From: Pseudomonas fluorescens
Lineage (GTDB): Bacteria > Pseudomonadota > Gammaproteobacteria > Pseudomonadales > Pseudomonadaceae
Direction of reading: 5' to 3'
Assembly (NCBI RefSeq): GCF_002022275.1
Contig: NZ_MSDF01000016.1
Coordinates: 64,301-128,300 of the forward strand
DNA length: 64,000 nucleotides
Position 1 is the stretch's first letter; each line of letters opens with the position of its first letter. Of this stretch, positions 33,304 to 41,766 are shown piece after piece. The notes beneath the pieces are model-generated. The model worked only from the letters and a program-made list of their open reading frames with translations, was not told the DNA's origin and searched no databases. A program made the position numbers and the translations under genes.

Positions 33304-33313
33304 CTGGTAAAGC

Positions 33314-33436
33314 TCCTGTATGTGAGGAGCTGCCACGGTTCGCCGCTAAACGAATTAGGGTGGCAGCTGTGCGCGGGTTAGCGGACCGGGCATACAGGAC
33401 CCCGGCAGACCCGAAGGTCTCCCACGCACAGCCACC
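33314..33436 (-). ncRNA. C4-type antisense RNA and its target sites (copy 2)
   Basis: On the minus strand, 33436-33358 folds like copy 1 (closing stem GGTGGCTGTGCG with CGCACAGCTGCCACC, and hairpin AGACC-TTCG-GGTCT). Its loops hold TCCTGTATG (complement of 33391-33399) and CCGCTAA (complement of 33378-33384). Downstream, TTTAGCGG (33343-33350) and CATACAGGA (33314-33322, overlapping the AGGAG of the first gene) are exact complements. The mechanism is that of P1/P7 C4 RNA, here placed before a satellite replication operon. Confidence 0.7.
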
Positions 33437-33633
33437 ATAAACGAGAGTCGCAGGCACAAAAAAAGCGCATGCAATCGAGTCGGAAGCGCTTGTGCGCCTG
33501 TATGTGCTCGGGCCGCTAAACCCGGTCGCTGAATTTGCAGCGACGGCCAGAGAGTAACGTCCGTTTTTTGAAAGTGCAACTGTGCAGATCACTTGCGGAT
33601 TTTTTCGACGCGGCATAAATTGATCAGGCATGT

Positions 33634-33670
33634 AGGTTTACCTCAACGCCTCCGGTTGCCGCCGGGGGCG
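33634..33670. terminator. terminator-like hairpin after the AlpA operon
   Basis: AACGCCTCCGG and CCGGGGGCGTT form a stem with a short loop, followed by TTCGTT on the plus side. It lies between the end of the 33677 gene and the C4 leader, so it probably separates the AlpA operon from the replication operon. Confidence 0.5.
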
Positions 33671-33676
33671 TTTTCG

Positions 33677-34015
33677 TTAGTGCTGGGAGGCGTTACGACT
33701 CAAGTTCATCCAGAACAAGTGATTGCCATGCCGGGAGTTTGTAAGCATCAGCTCCAGCGCAGTCACGTTGGCTTGAACACTCGGAATGAGCTGCTCGGTA
33801 TCCTCAACCAGCATCCCTTCTGGCGGCTCGATTGAGAGCATCACCCACTCGCGAGATGGCCAGACGAGAAGCATTACGTGAGCCCCTTTTGATATGGCGT
33901 CATCGCGCAATGTGCGGAGGCGGTCTTGGCCTTTGGCAGTAACGTTGGGTAGAAGGCCGATGCCGAGTAAGTCACCGGTGTCCGAAGTTGTTTGTGGCAG
34001 GAACATAGGAGTCAT
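33677..34015 (-). CDS. hypothetical satellite protein following AlpA
   Basis: A 112-residue soluble protein starting at ATG 34015 (MTPMFLPQTTSDTGDLLGIG). The middle has LRDDAISKGAHVMLLVWPSR, a strand-helix pattern. The start overlaps the AlpA stop by ATGA, so it is translated with AlpA. The family is not recognised. Confidence 0.65.
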   Translation of the reverse strand: MTPMFLPQTTSDTGDLLGIGLLPNVTAKGQDRLRTLRDDAISKGAHVMLLVWPSREWVMLSIEPPEGMLVEDTEQLIPSVQANVTALELMLTNSRHGNHLFWMNLSRNASQH

Positions 34016-34278
34016 GCAGCCACCCTGTCGCGAGTAGCGATGCGTGCGTGAGTCCAATCCAAAACTTCAGAAAGGACCCATGCGACGGGCGCCCCCCGAG
34101 CGGTGCTGTCGGTGAGCTTTACTGCTTGTGGAAAGCCGCTTTCAGGCTGGCTCATGAGCTTGTAAATGGTGGGGCGGGCGAGGCCTACAATGGCCATTAC
34201 CTCAGTAATTCTGATTAACCTTGTTGCGGGCGCCAGATCTTTGATGTGTACGGGTTTGGAGGGGAGAGAGCTCGTCAT
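34012..34278 (-). CDS. AlpA-family regulator
   Basis: An 88-residue protein with a winged-helix/MerR-like DNA-binding fold: RLIRITEVMAIVGLARPTIY (about 20-39), then FPQAVKLTD and VAWVLSEVLDWTHAR. AlpA-type regulators control excision or replication genes of P4-like elements. The start at 34278 is preferred to the longer reading from 34308. It lies upstream of the C4-controlled operon. Confidence 0.85.
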   Translation of the reverse strand: MTSSLPSKPVHIKDLAPATRLIRITEVMAIVGLARPTIYKLMSQPESGFPQAVKLTDSTARGAPVAWVLSEVLDWTHARIATRDRVAA

Positions 34279-34365
34279 AGTCGTGCCTGTAAAGTGAAAG
34301 ACAGGCACAGACTAAGAGGCAAAAAAAAAGCAAACATGGTTTGCTTTTCTTCCACTGCATAAAAA

Positions 34366-35277
34366 TTATCTTGGTAGAAAACCGCCTTTCTTTAGGTATT
34401 TCCTTACGGTTGGTATAGAGCCCTTGCCCTGTTTAACGAGTATTTTGACGAGGTCGGCCGCTGATATTTTGGGGTCAATAGCGATTTGCTTTATTGCCGA
34501 TTTGCTTATCTCTTCAAAAAGCTTTTTGGTGTTCTCTTGCTTCGCTGTCCCCGGCTTGCTGTTGGCTTTCCCGGCTGCTTTGGCCCTTTCCGACGCTTTT
34601 GCTGCAAATGCCTGATCCAGTGCAGTTCGCAGAAACCGAGATGCGCTCAAGTCGTTCCGGAGGTTGTCCGTGTGGTCAGCTTCTTGGTATAGCGAAGCTA
34701 ACATCAATGCTTTTGAGGTCTCGCCATACCGAATGGCGAACTCCTCCCGGGCCTCTATTTCAAGTTCGCTGCTACGCTCTCTTTCCCTTTTGAGGAGAGA
34801 AGCATACTGGGTGGCGTCAGTCAGCCTGATCTGTTCGACTAGATCATAGTCAAGGTCGTAAAGACGCAACTCTAGGTTGAAAAGCCAGTTGCCAAGTGCC
34901 GTTACTGCCTCGACTGCCTGAATGAGCGCATAGGTTGCTACAAGCTGGGTGTCGCTGGCTGGGTGATTGATCCCTAGGACACCTCGAATGACTCTAGGTA
35001 GTGAGGTCGCTTCGGAAAAACAAACGTGCTGATCAATCACGCTTCGAAGATGAAACATCTTCGTCGTAGTTGATTCTGCGCAGTCAGCGTAGCAGCCGTC
35101 CTCTAGCCAGTAGGACATCGCGTTGTCGATGCAGTGAAACGCATCGCTAAATCTTTCGGAGAATTGGTGATACAACGACAACGTGCGAACAGCGATTTCA
35201 ACATCGTCGAGATCCCAAAGTAGACAGTCGACATCTACGCCGGCGATTTCTAGTTCCACACCTAGCTCAGTTTCCAT
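34366..35277 (-). CDS. hypothetical satellite protein with C-terminal helix-turn-helix-like end
   Basis: A 303-residue soluble, mainly helical protein of unrecognised family. The C-terminal 50 residues (ISAADLVKILVKQGKGSIPT and VRKYLKKGGFLPR) look like a winged-helix module. A Lys/Ala/Thr-rich linker precedes it. It lies between the integrase and AlpA. It could be a cargo (defence) or regulatory gene. Confidence 0.6.
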   Translation of the reverse strand: METELGVELEIAGVDVDCLLWDLDDVEIAVRTLSLYHQFSERFSDAFHCIDNAMSYWLEDGCYADCAESTTTKMFHLRSVIDQHVCFSEATSLPRVIRGVLGINHPASDTQLVATYALIQAVEAVTALGNWLFNLELRLYDLDYDLVEQIRLTDATQYASLLKRERERSSELEIEAREEFAIRYGETSKALMLASLYQEADHTDNLRNDLSASRFLRTALDQAFAAKASERAKAAGKANSKPGTAKQENTKKLFEEISKSAIKQIAIDPKISAADLVKILVKQGKGSIPTVRKYLKKGGFLPR

Positions 35278-35371
35278 TTAGGTCTCCCCGCCGCCCCGAG
35301 GCCAGTGAGCTAACGCAGCGATTTTCGGATGGAAACGCCGATGCCAGCAGGGTTGCGGGTGTGGCTTTTCT

Positions 35372-35490
35372 GTAACACGACTGCTCGATGTAACACGTGG
35401 TGTTCACAGACTTCGCATTGCGTGTAACGCTGAATATTTTCAATAAAAACAATGACTTTAGTGAGTGCGTAACACGCGTAACACCCGTAA
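35372..35490. repeat. GTAACAC iteron cluster, right copy (inverted)
   Basis: Four exact GTAACAC heptamers (35372, 35390, 35469, 35478), with GTAAC variants at 35424 and 35487. They are the reverse complement of the GTGTTAC cluster at 21316-21437. The block 35468-35508 is a close inverted copy of 21302-21341. Together they bracket about 14 kb of the element, as ori and crr do in P4. Confidence 0.65.
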
Positions 35491-35523
35491 CGCTATTTTT
35501 TAGGGGGTACAGGGTTAGCTGCT

Positions 35524-36759
35524 TCACACGACCTTCCCAAATTGACCGTGCACTACATTTCCGGCCACTAGGGAATCAAGATGATCGGCGTACCACTGCA
35601 TCATCACTCTGCGCTGAGGGAGGTACACCGCTTTGTTATAGACCCCGGCGATCCCCTCCTTTGCATGAGAGAGCTGTGCCTCTATGTGATTCTCATCGAA
35701 ACCCTGCTCATTGAGTATGGTGCTCGCGATGTGACGAAAGCCATGACCTGTTTGCCGACCGGCATATCCCAGTCTGCGGAGCGCCATTAGAAAGACGGTG
35801 TTTCTACGGGGGATTGTCCTGTCTTTCCTGCCTGGAAATAGGAGAGGGTACGCACCTGTAAGTGTTCGTAATTCAGCGAGCGCTTCGATTGCCTGCCGAG
35901 AGAGAGGCACCACATGTTCGCGACGACGTTTCATTCGCTCGGCTGGGATCGTCCATAGCTTTTTGGAGAGATCGATTTCTGACCAGCGTGCTTCTCGGAT
36001 TTCGCTCGGGCGCGATGCTAATAAGGAAAGCAAGCGAAGCCCTATACGAACGTCCTTTGCGTGAGGGTAGGAGTTGATCGCTCGAAGTAGCGCAGGCAGT
36101 TCTTCAATCGAAACGTGTGCATAGTTTTCAGCGCTACGTGATTGCAGGAATTTGCTGAGACCTTCAAGGGGGTTGTGGACGGCTCGTCCTGTTACGCGGG
36201 CCAGGTCATAGATCTCTTTGCAAAAGGCACGAACTCGGCCCATTTGTTCAATGATCCCCTTCTGCTCCATGCCACGTAGAAATTCCATCCATTCCAGGGG
36301 CAATATTTCTGTGTACACGCGTTTTCCGAAGACGGGGAACACATGAAGCTCAAGTGCGCCAAGTACCCGTCGAGACGTACCTGATTCCCAGCTTGTGCGT
36401 CTGGCCTCAAACCACTCGCGCCCTAACGCTTCAAAGGTGTTGTTGGCAGCAACCTGGTCTGCAACCTTCCGAGCCTGCTTACTCACCAATGGATTTTTGC
36501 CGGTCGATGCGTCTTCACGCAGTTGAGCTGCTTTCTGTCTCGCCAATGAGCCACTGATTTCCGGGTAGCCGCCGAGACCCAGCCAAGACCATTTTCCGTC
36601 TGGCTTTTTGTAGCGCAGCTCCCATGATTTCTGCCCGTTAGGTTTCACCCGGAAGTACAGGCCATTCCCGTCCTGCTCCCGATACGTTGTGTGCTCAGGC
36701 TCCAGGCCTGCAAGCGTGGTGTCTGCTAAGGGGCGGCGTTTGATTTCAGTGCGCTTCAC
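35524..36759 (-). CDS. P4-type tyrosine integrase
   Basis: A 411-residue site-specific recombinase. The N-terminal DUF4102 arm-binding domain (DGNGLYFRVKPNGQKSWELR, about 30-49) is followed by a core-binding domain and the catalytic domain with Arg in LLASRPSEIREARW (about 248-261), HGFRHIAST (about 343-351), and the Tyr in GVYNKAVY near 372. The active residues appear intact. It catalyses integration at the 3' end of the adjacent tRNA-Arg. Confidence 0.92.
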   Translation of the reverse strand: MKRTEIKRRPLADTTLAGLEPEHTTYREQDGNGLYFRVKPNGQKSWELRYKKPDGKWSWLGLGGYPEISGSLARQKAAQLREDASTGKNPLVSKQARKVADQVAANNTFEALGREWFEARRTSWESGTSRRVLGALELHVFPVFGKRVYTEILPLEWMEFLRGMEQKGIIEQMGRVRAFCKEIYDLARVTGRAVHNPLEGLSKFLQSRSAENYAHVSIEELPALLRAINSYPHAKDVRIGLRLLSLLASRPSEIREARWSEIDLSKKLWTIPAERMKRRREHVVPLSRQAIEALAELRTLTGAYPLLFPGRKDRTIPRRNTVFLMALRRLGYAGRQTGHGFRHIASTILNEQGFDENHIEAQLSHAKEGIAGVYNKAVYLPQRRVMMQWYADHLDSLVAGNVVHGQFGKVV

Positions 36760-36859
36760 TTCCTGTATGCCTCCAGTTATAGGAATCTCAAAGCATACAC
36801 GTGGGCATACACGGCGGGAAGTTATAGGGGTAGACAGGGATGGATAGCCAGAAACAAGA

Positions 36860-36886
36860 AAGCCCGCACGGGGCGGGCTTCTTGGG
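36860..36886. terminator. terminator-like hairpin downstream of tRNA-Arg
   Basis: AAGCCCGC-ACGG-GCGGGCTT forms an 8-bp stem in the gap between the tRNA 3' end and the integrase start. It probably ends tRNA transcription on the minus strand, with weak T content after it. Confidence 0.55.
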
Positions 36887-36926
36887 GTGTTTCGTAGACT
36901 GTCTGAGACAGCCAGAAACTAGTATA

Positions 36927-37003
36927 TGGTGCACCCGGCGGGATTCGAACCCACGACCCCTGCCTTCGGAGGGCAGTACTCTATCCAGCTGAGCTACGGA
37001 TGC
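36927..37003 (-). tRNA. tRNA-Arg(CCG)
   Basis: The minus strand folds as a complete 77-nt tRNA. The acceptor is GCATCCG with CGGGTGC, the D arm is GCTC-AGCTGGATA-GAGT, the anticodon stem is CTGCC/GGCAG with loop CTCCGAA (anticodon CCG), the T loop is TTCGAAT, and the encoded 3' end is ACCA. It is the attachment site of the satellite and stays intact. Confidence 0.95.
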
Positions 37004-37372
37004 TTGTGCGGGCGACATCATACCCATGTCGACCTTGGGCGTCCATGCTCGGTTTTGGCCGTTAAGGTGTGGGAAATCAGCGGGCTGCGGTGCTATGTCG
37101 GGCGCCGCTGATCAATACGGGGGAACGCGGCCCTTTCACGTTGATCCGAAAGATTCGGCAAATGCGCCGTTTTCGTTCTTTTTTTCGAACAGACTATTGC
37201 CCTGCCCCCCCATTGATCCTAGGATTCGTTTGAGATTTCAAACGCTCTGTCTCCCGTGCGCAATTTCCTTCCTCGCGTGCTGGGGCTGATTTCCCTGACG
37301 GCAGCCCACAAGGCGCCTTTCAACAACTCTAATTCGCTCCGCGCGCGCGCGGTGCTGTTAAGGAAAGCCGAC
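37004..37372. other. region between tRNA-Arg and gabD
   Basis: 369 bp without a convincing gene. It holds the tRNA promoter (minus strand) and the gabD leader with AAGGAAAG before the start. No hairpin or operator stands out. Confidence 0.4.
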
Positions 37373-38815
37373 ATGCAGCTTAAAGATGCCCAGTTGTTCC
37401 GCCAGCAAGCCTTTATCGATGGCGCTTGGGTCGATGCGGACAACGGTCAAACCATCAAGGTCAACAACCCTGCCACGGGCGAAATTCTCGGCACCGTGCC
37501 AAAGATGGGCGCCGCTGAAACCCGCCGCGCCATCGAAGCCGCCGACAAGGCGCTGCCAGCCTGGCGCGCACTGACCGCCAAAGAGCGCGCGAACAAGCTG
37601 CGCCGCTGGTTCGAGCTGATCATCGAGAACCAGGAAGACCTGGCTCGCCTGATGACCCTGGAGCAGGGTAAGCCACTGGCCGAAGCCAAGGGCGAAATCG
37701 TCTACGCCGCCTCCTTTATCGAGTGGTTCGCCGAAGAAGCCAAGCGCGTCTACGGTGACGTAATTCCTGGCCACCAGCCGGACAAGCGCCTGATCGTTAT
37801 CAAGCAGCCGATTGGCGTTACCGCGGCGATCACCCCGTGGAACTTCCCGGCTGCGATGATCACCCGTAAAGCTGGCCCTGCCTTGGCCGCCGGTTGCACC
37901 ATGGTCCTCAAGCCTGCCTCGCAAACGCCGTTCTCCGCCTTCGCCCTGGCTGAACTGGCGCAGCGTGCCGGTATTCCAAAGGGTGTGTTCAGCGTGGTGT
38001 CCGGCAGTGCCGGCGACATCGGCAGCGAGCTGACCAGTAACCCGATCGTGCGTAAATTGTCCTTCACCGGCTCGACCGAAATCGGTCGCCAGCTGATGGC
38101 CGAATGCGCCAAGGACATCAAGAAAGTCTCCCTGGAACTGGGCGGCAACGCGCCGTTTATCGTGTTTGACGACGCCGACCTGGATAAGGCCGTCGAAGGC
38201 GCGATCATCTCCAAGTACCGCAACAACGGTCAGACTTGCGTCTGCGCCAACCGCCTGTACATCCAGGATTCGGTGTACGACGCGTTCGCCGAGAAACTCA
38301 AGGTGGCTGTGGCCAAGCTCAAGATCGGCAACGGTCTGGAAGACGGCACCACCACGGGCCCGCTGATCGACGAAAAAGCCGTGGCCAAGGTTCAGGAGCA
38401 CATCGCCGACGCGCTGAAAAAAGGTGCCAAGCTGCTGACGGGCGGCAAGGTCATCGACGGTAACTTCTTCGAGCCGACCATCCTGGTGGACGTGCCGAAA
38501 GACGCCGCTGTCGCCAAGGAAGAAACCTTCGGCCCGTTGGCGCCGCTGTTCCGCTTCAAAGACGAAGCCGAAGTGATCGCGATGTCCAACGACACCGAGT
38601 TCGGTCTGGCCTCCTACTTCTACGCCCGCGACCTGGGCCGTGTGTTCCGTGTGGCCGAAGCCCTGGAGTACGGCATGGTTGGTGTGAACACCGGGTTGAT
38701 CTCCAACGAAGTGGCGCCGTTCGGCGGCATCAAGGCGTCGGGCCTGGGCCGTGAAGGTTCCAAGTACGGGATCGAGGATTACCTGGAAATCAAATACCTC
38801 TGCCTGGGCATCTAA
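37373..38815 (+). CDS. gabD: NADP-dependent succinate-semialdehyde dehydrogenase
   Basis: A 480-residue aldehyde dehydrogenase. It oxidises succinate semialdehyde to succinate, the last step of GABA breakdown, and carries NPATGEILGTVPKMG, the cofactor loop TPWNFPAAMITRK (about 155-167), the catalytic Glu in LELGGNAP (about 255-262) and the catalytic Cys in GQTCVCANR (about 286-294). ATG 37373 has AGGA upstream, and the length fits GabD. It lies 182 bp before gabT and is probably cotranscribed. Confidence 0.95.
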   Translation: MQLKDAQLFRQQAFIDGAWVDADNGQTIKVNNPATGEILGTVPKMGAAETRRAIEAADKALPAWRALTAKERANKLRRWFELIIENQEDLARLMTLEQGKPLAEAKGEIVYAASFIEWFAEEAKRVYGDVIPGHQPDKRLIVIKQPIGVTAAITPWNFPAAMITRKAGPALAAGCTMVLKPASQTPFSAFALAELAQRAGIPKGVFSVVSGSAGDIGSELTSNPIVRKLSFTGSTEIGRQLMAECAKDIKKVSLELGGNAPFIVFDDADLDKAVEGAIISKYRNNGQTCVCANRLYIQDSVYDAFAEKLKVAVAKLKIGNGLEDGTTTGPLIDEKAVAKVQEHIADALKKGAKLLTGGKVIDGNFFEPTILVDVPKDAAVAKEETFGPLAPLFRFKDEAEVIAMSNDTEFGLASYFYARDLGRVFRVAEALEYGMVGVNTGLISNEVAPFGGIKASGLGREGSKYGIEDYLEIKYLCLGI

Positions 38816-38997
38816 GCCGGGGAAAGGTTTGCAGCAGACGCAGAGGGCACGAGAGCGCTGATCCTTTGCGTGTTTCAAGACGTTATTCGCAGTGGCCGGG
38901 AAAGCTGTGGCAGTCGATCATCGCATGCTGCCGTAGTTGCCTCCCCGCCACGTATTCCTTGAGCAACGCCACCCGATGAGTGGCGAATGAGGACTTT

Positions 38998-40275
38998 ATG
39001 AGCAAGACCAACGCATCCCTGATGAAACGCCGCGAAGCCGCTGTACCACGCGGTGTTGGCCAGATTCACCCGATTTTCGCCGAGTCGGCAAAGAACGCCA
39101 CCGTGACCGACGTTGAAGGTCGCGAGTTCATCGACTTCGCCGGCGGTATCGCCGTGCTGAACACCGGCCACGTGCACCCGAAAATCATCGCGGCCGTGAC
39201 CGAGCAGCTGAACAAGCTGACTCACACCTGCTTCCAGGTGCTGGCCTATGAGCCGTACGTGGAGCTGTGCGAAAAAGTTAACGCCAAAGTCCCAGGTGAT
39301 TTCGCCAAGAAAACCCTGCTGGTGACTACCGGTTCCGAAGCCGTCGAAAACGCCGTGAAAATCGCGCGTGCCGCCACTGGCCGTGCTGGCGTGATCGCCT
39401 TCACCGGCGCCTACCACGGCCGCACCATGATGACCCTGGGCCTTACCGGTAAAGTCGTGCCGTACTCGGCCGGCATGGGCCTGATGCCAGGCGGCGTGTT
39501 CCGCGCGCTGTTCCCGAACGAACTGCACGGTGTGAGCGACGACGACTCCATCGCGAGCATCGAACGCATCTTCAAGAACGATGCCGAGCCACGTGATATC
39601 GCGGCCATCATCATCGAGCCGGTACAGGGCGAAGGCGGTTTCTACGTCGCGCCGAAATCCTTCATGAAGCGCCTGCGTGAACTGTGCGACAAGCACGGCA
39701 TCCTGCTGATCGCCGACGAAGTGCAAACCGGTGCCGGCCGTACCGGTACCTTCTTTGCCATGGAACAGATGGGCGTTGCCGCCGACCTGACCACCTTCGC
39801 CAAATCCATCGCTGGCGGCTTCCCGCTGGCCGGTGTGTGCGGCAAGGCTGAATACATGGACGCCATCGCGCCAGGCGGCCTGGGCGGCACCTACGCCGGT
39901 AGCCCGATCGCCTGCGCTGCGGCCCTGGCCGTGATGGAAGTGTTCGAAGAAGAGCACTTGCTGGACCGCTGCAAAGCGGTTGGCGAGCGTCTGGTAACCG
40001 GCCTTAAAGGTATTCAAGCCAAGTACCCGGTGATCGGCGAAGTGCGTGCCTTGGGCGCGATGATCGCGGTCGAGCTGTTCGAAGGTGGCGACAAGCACAA
40101 GCCGAACGCTGCTGCCGTCGCCTCCGTGGTGGCCAAGGCGCGTGACAAGGGCCTGATCCTGCTGAGCTGCGGTACCTACGGCAACGTGTTGCGCGTACTG
40201 GTCCCGCTGACCTCGCCGGACGAGCAACTGGACAAAGGTTTGGCGATCATCGAAGAGTGCTTCTCCGAGCTGTAA
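38998..40275 (+). CDS. gabT: 4-aminobutyrate aminotransferase
   Basis: A 425-residue PLP enzyme of class III. It moves the amino group of GABA to 2-oxoglutarate, giving succinate semialdehyde for GabD. VTTGSEAVENAVKIAR (about 108-123), LLIADEVQTGAGRTG (about 235-249) and the PLP-lysine in TTFAKSIAGGFPLAG (Lys near 268) are intact. GAGG before ATG 38998 fits. A terminator follows. Confidence 0.95.
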   Translation: MSKTNASLMKRREAAVPRGVGQIHPIFAESAKNATVTDVEGREFIDFAGGIAVLNTGHVHPKIIAAVTEQLNKLTHTCFQVLAYEPYVELCEKVNAKVPGDFAKKTLLVTTGSEAVENAVKIARAATGRAGVIAFTGAYHGRTMMTLGLTGKVVPYSAGMGLMPGGVFRALFPNELHGVSDDDSIASIERIFKNDAEPRDIAAIIIEPVQGEGGFYVAPKSFMKRLRELCDKHGILLIADEVQTGAGRTGTFFAMEQMGVAADLTTFAKSIAGGFPLAGVCGKAEYMDAIAPGGLGGTYAGSPIACAAALAVMEVFEEEHLLDRCKAVGERLVTGLKGIQAKYPVIGEVRALGAMIAVELFEGGDKHKPNAAAVASVVAKARDKGLILLSCGTYGNVLRVLVPLTSPDEQLDKGLAIIEECFSEL

Positions 40276-40296
40276 GCGGATGCTGACCTGATCGAC

Positions 40297-40326
40297 AGAA
40301 AAAACCCGCTTCGGCGGGTTTTTTTA
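40297..40326 (+). terminator. rho-independent terminator after gabT
   Basis: AAAAAACCCGC-TTCG-GCGGGTTTTTTT closes the gabDT unit. Confidence 0.9.
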
Positions 40327-40414
40327 TGCCCATCGCCGCACATTCAGGCCCTGTTCATTGTACGCAGGCGGCTCGATTGTCTAAGGTTGCAGCATTGCCG
40401 ATGGAGCGTGCTGG

Positions 40415-41623
40415 ATGACTGCTGTTGATTTACCCGCTGTACCCCGTGTGTTGATTGCCGAGGCGGACCCTTGGTCGCGGGATTTGCTTAAACAGGTGCT
40501 GTTGAACGTGCGCTGCGACGCACGGCTGGATGTGTGTGCTGATGGCCAAGAGGCTGCCACGCTGCTGCGAGAAAAATCCTACGACCTGATCCTGGCGGAT
40601 TGGGAGCTGCCGGGCATTGATGGCCTGAGCCTGCTGCGCAGCGTGCGCCAGCAGCGTCGCTCGCCCGCGTTGCCGTTCATTCTGCTGAGCAGTCGCAATG
40701 ACAGTGCCAGCGTGCGTGAAGCCTTGCCGCTGGCGCCCACGGCGTACCTGACCAAACCCTTGAACATGGAAGGCCTGACTCAACGCCTGCAGGATTTGCT
40801 GCTCAACGAAGGCGAGAGCGTGTATTGCGAAATACCGCCGCTGGCGCCGGGCGTGACCCTGCCGGTGTTCCTGGAGCGGCGCCGCGACACTTGCGATGGC
40901 GCGCCACTGCGGGTGGATGTGAAGGCCGCCGTGCACTACAGCCTCGGCCCCGATGGGCTGGACCTCAAGCGCCTGGAAGACCGGGTGCGCATGGACCCGC
41001 AAATCACCGCGGTGCTGATTGCCGCCGCCAACAGCGCCGGCCATCACGGCACGCCGGTGCAGACCCTGCCGGCGGCACTGCACAAGCTGGTGGCGGGGCA
41101 GAGCATGAACCTGATCCTGGGGCTGGCCCTCAAGCACAACGTGGTGCTGGGCGACCCGGGTCTGTTGGCCTACGCCGAGCGGTACTGGCAGTTGTCCCAA
41201 GACACCGCCGATTACGCCCGTCGTCTGGCGCGCATGCTGGAGCTGGATCACGAGCGCTGTTACAGCGCGGGCATTTTGCATCGTCTGGGTGATCTGGCAC
41301 TGCTGCGTTGCCTGGAGGACTGGCGCCAGGGTGGTGGCGCGCTGGATGACGAAGGGATTGGCGACGCCCTGTTTACCTTCGGTGCGGCCTACGGCTCAGC
41401 GTTGCGCGCACGCTGGCGTTTGCCGCTGGAGCTGCGTCAGTTGATTGCGGCCATTTATTCGCTGGAAGGCGGTGTGTATTCGCGGGATGCGCTGGTGGTG
41501 AACCTGGCGGCGCAGATGGCGCGTTTGACTGAGCATGAAGGGCTGGAGGCACTGGCCAAAAGCAAAACCGCACGGTTGCTGAAGGTCGGTTTGTCGGAGC
41601 TGATGCGGGTGCGCAACAGCTAA
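40415..41623 (+). CDS. response regulator with HDOD output domain
   Basis: A 402-residue protein. The receiver domain (about 10-130) has phospho-acceptor Asp62 in LILADWELPG, Ser in FILLSSRND and Lys in YLTKPL. A linker leads into an HDOD domain (about 165-370: VHYSLGPDGLDLKRLEDRVR, VLIAAANSAGHHGTPVQTLP). HDOD proteins act in c-di-GMP or stress signalling as protein interaction modules, with no enzyme site. No histidine kinase gene is adjacent. Confidence 0.88.
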   Translation: MTAVDLPAVPRVLIAEADPWSRDLLKQVLLNVRCDARLDVCADGQEAATLLREKSYDLILADWELPGIDGLSLLRSVRQQRRSPALPFILLSSRNDSASVREALPLAPTAYLTKPLNMEGLTQRLQDLLLNEGESVYCEIPPLAPGVTLPVFLERRRDTCDGAPLRVDVKAAVHYSLGPDGLDLKRLEDRVRMDPQITAVLIAAANSAGHHGTPVQTLPAALHKLVAGQSMNLILGLALKHNVVLGDPGLLAYAERYWQLSQDTADYARRLARMLELDHERCYSAGILHRLGDLALLRCLEDWRQGGGALDDEGIGDALFTFGAAYGSALRARWRLPLELRQLIAAIYSLEGGVYSRDALVVNLAAQMARLTEHEGLEALAKSKTARLLKVGLSELMRVRNS

Positions 41624-41643
41624 CAGCCCCCGCAAAAACCCCC

Positions 41644-41731
41644 TGTGGGAGCTGGCTTGCCTGCGATGGCATCACCTCGGTATGGCTGATAGACCGAGGT
41701 GTCCGCATCGCAGGCAAGCCAGCTCCCACAG
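41644..41731. repeat. REPIN
   Basis: TGTGGGAGCTGGCTTGCCTGCGA and the inverted GCAGGCAAGCCAGCTCCCACA lie between the convergent HDOD and diguanylate cyclase genes. Confidence 0.88.
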
Positions 41732-41766
41732 AGGGGCAGAGTTGTTGCAGAGGGATGTGTTTGGCT

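Larger units (their letters stand above)
20318..36926. mobile_element. P4-like integrated satellite carrying defence genes, in tRNA-Arg(CCG)
   Basis: About 16.6 kb. The right end is the 3' end of tRNA-Arg(CCG), with a tyrosine integrase next to it, followed by AlpA, small phage-type genes and a Toprim/DUF927 primase-helicase. The left end is a candidate att copy at 20318. Paired GCATACAC motifs occur near both ends (about 20393-20418 and 36794-36812), as expected of integrase arm sites. The left half carries cargo on the plus strand and the right half carries replication and integration genes on the minus strand. No capsid, tail or terminase genes are present, so it would need a helper or conjugation to move. 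Confidence 0.8.

Noticed and set aside
37358-40227. Long minus-strand frames opposite gabD and gabT
   Set aside because: They are mirror frames of high-GC coding sequence with no family signal. The plus-strand enzymes are certain.
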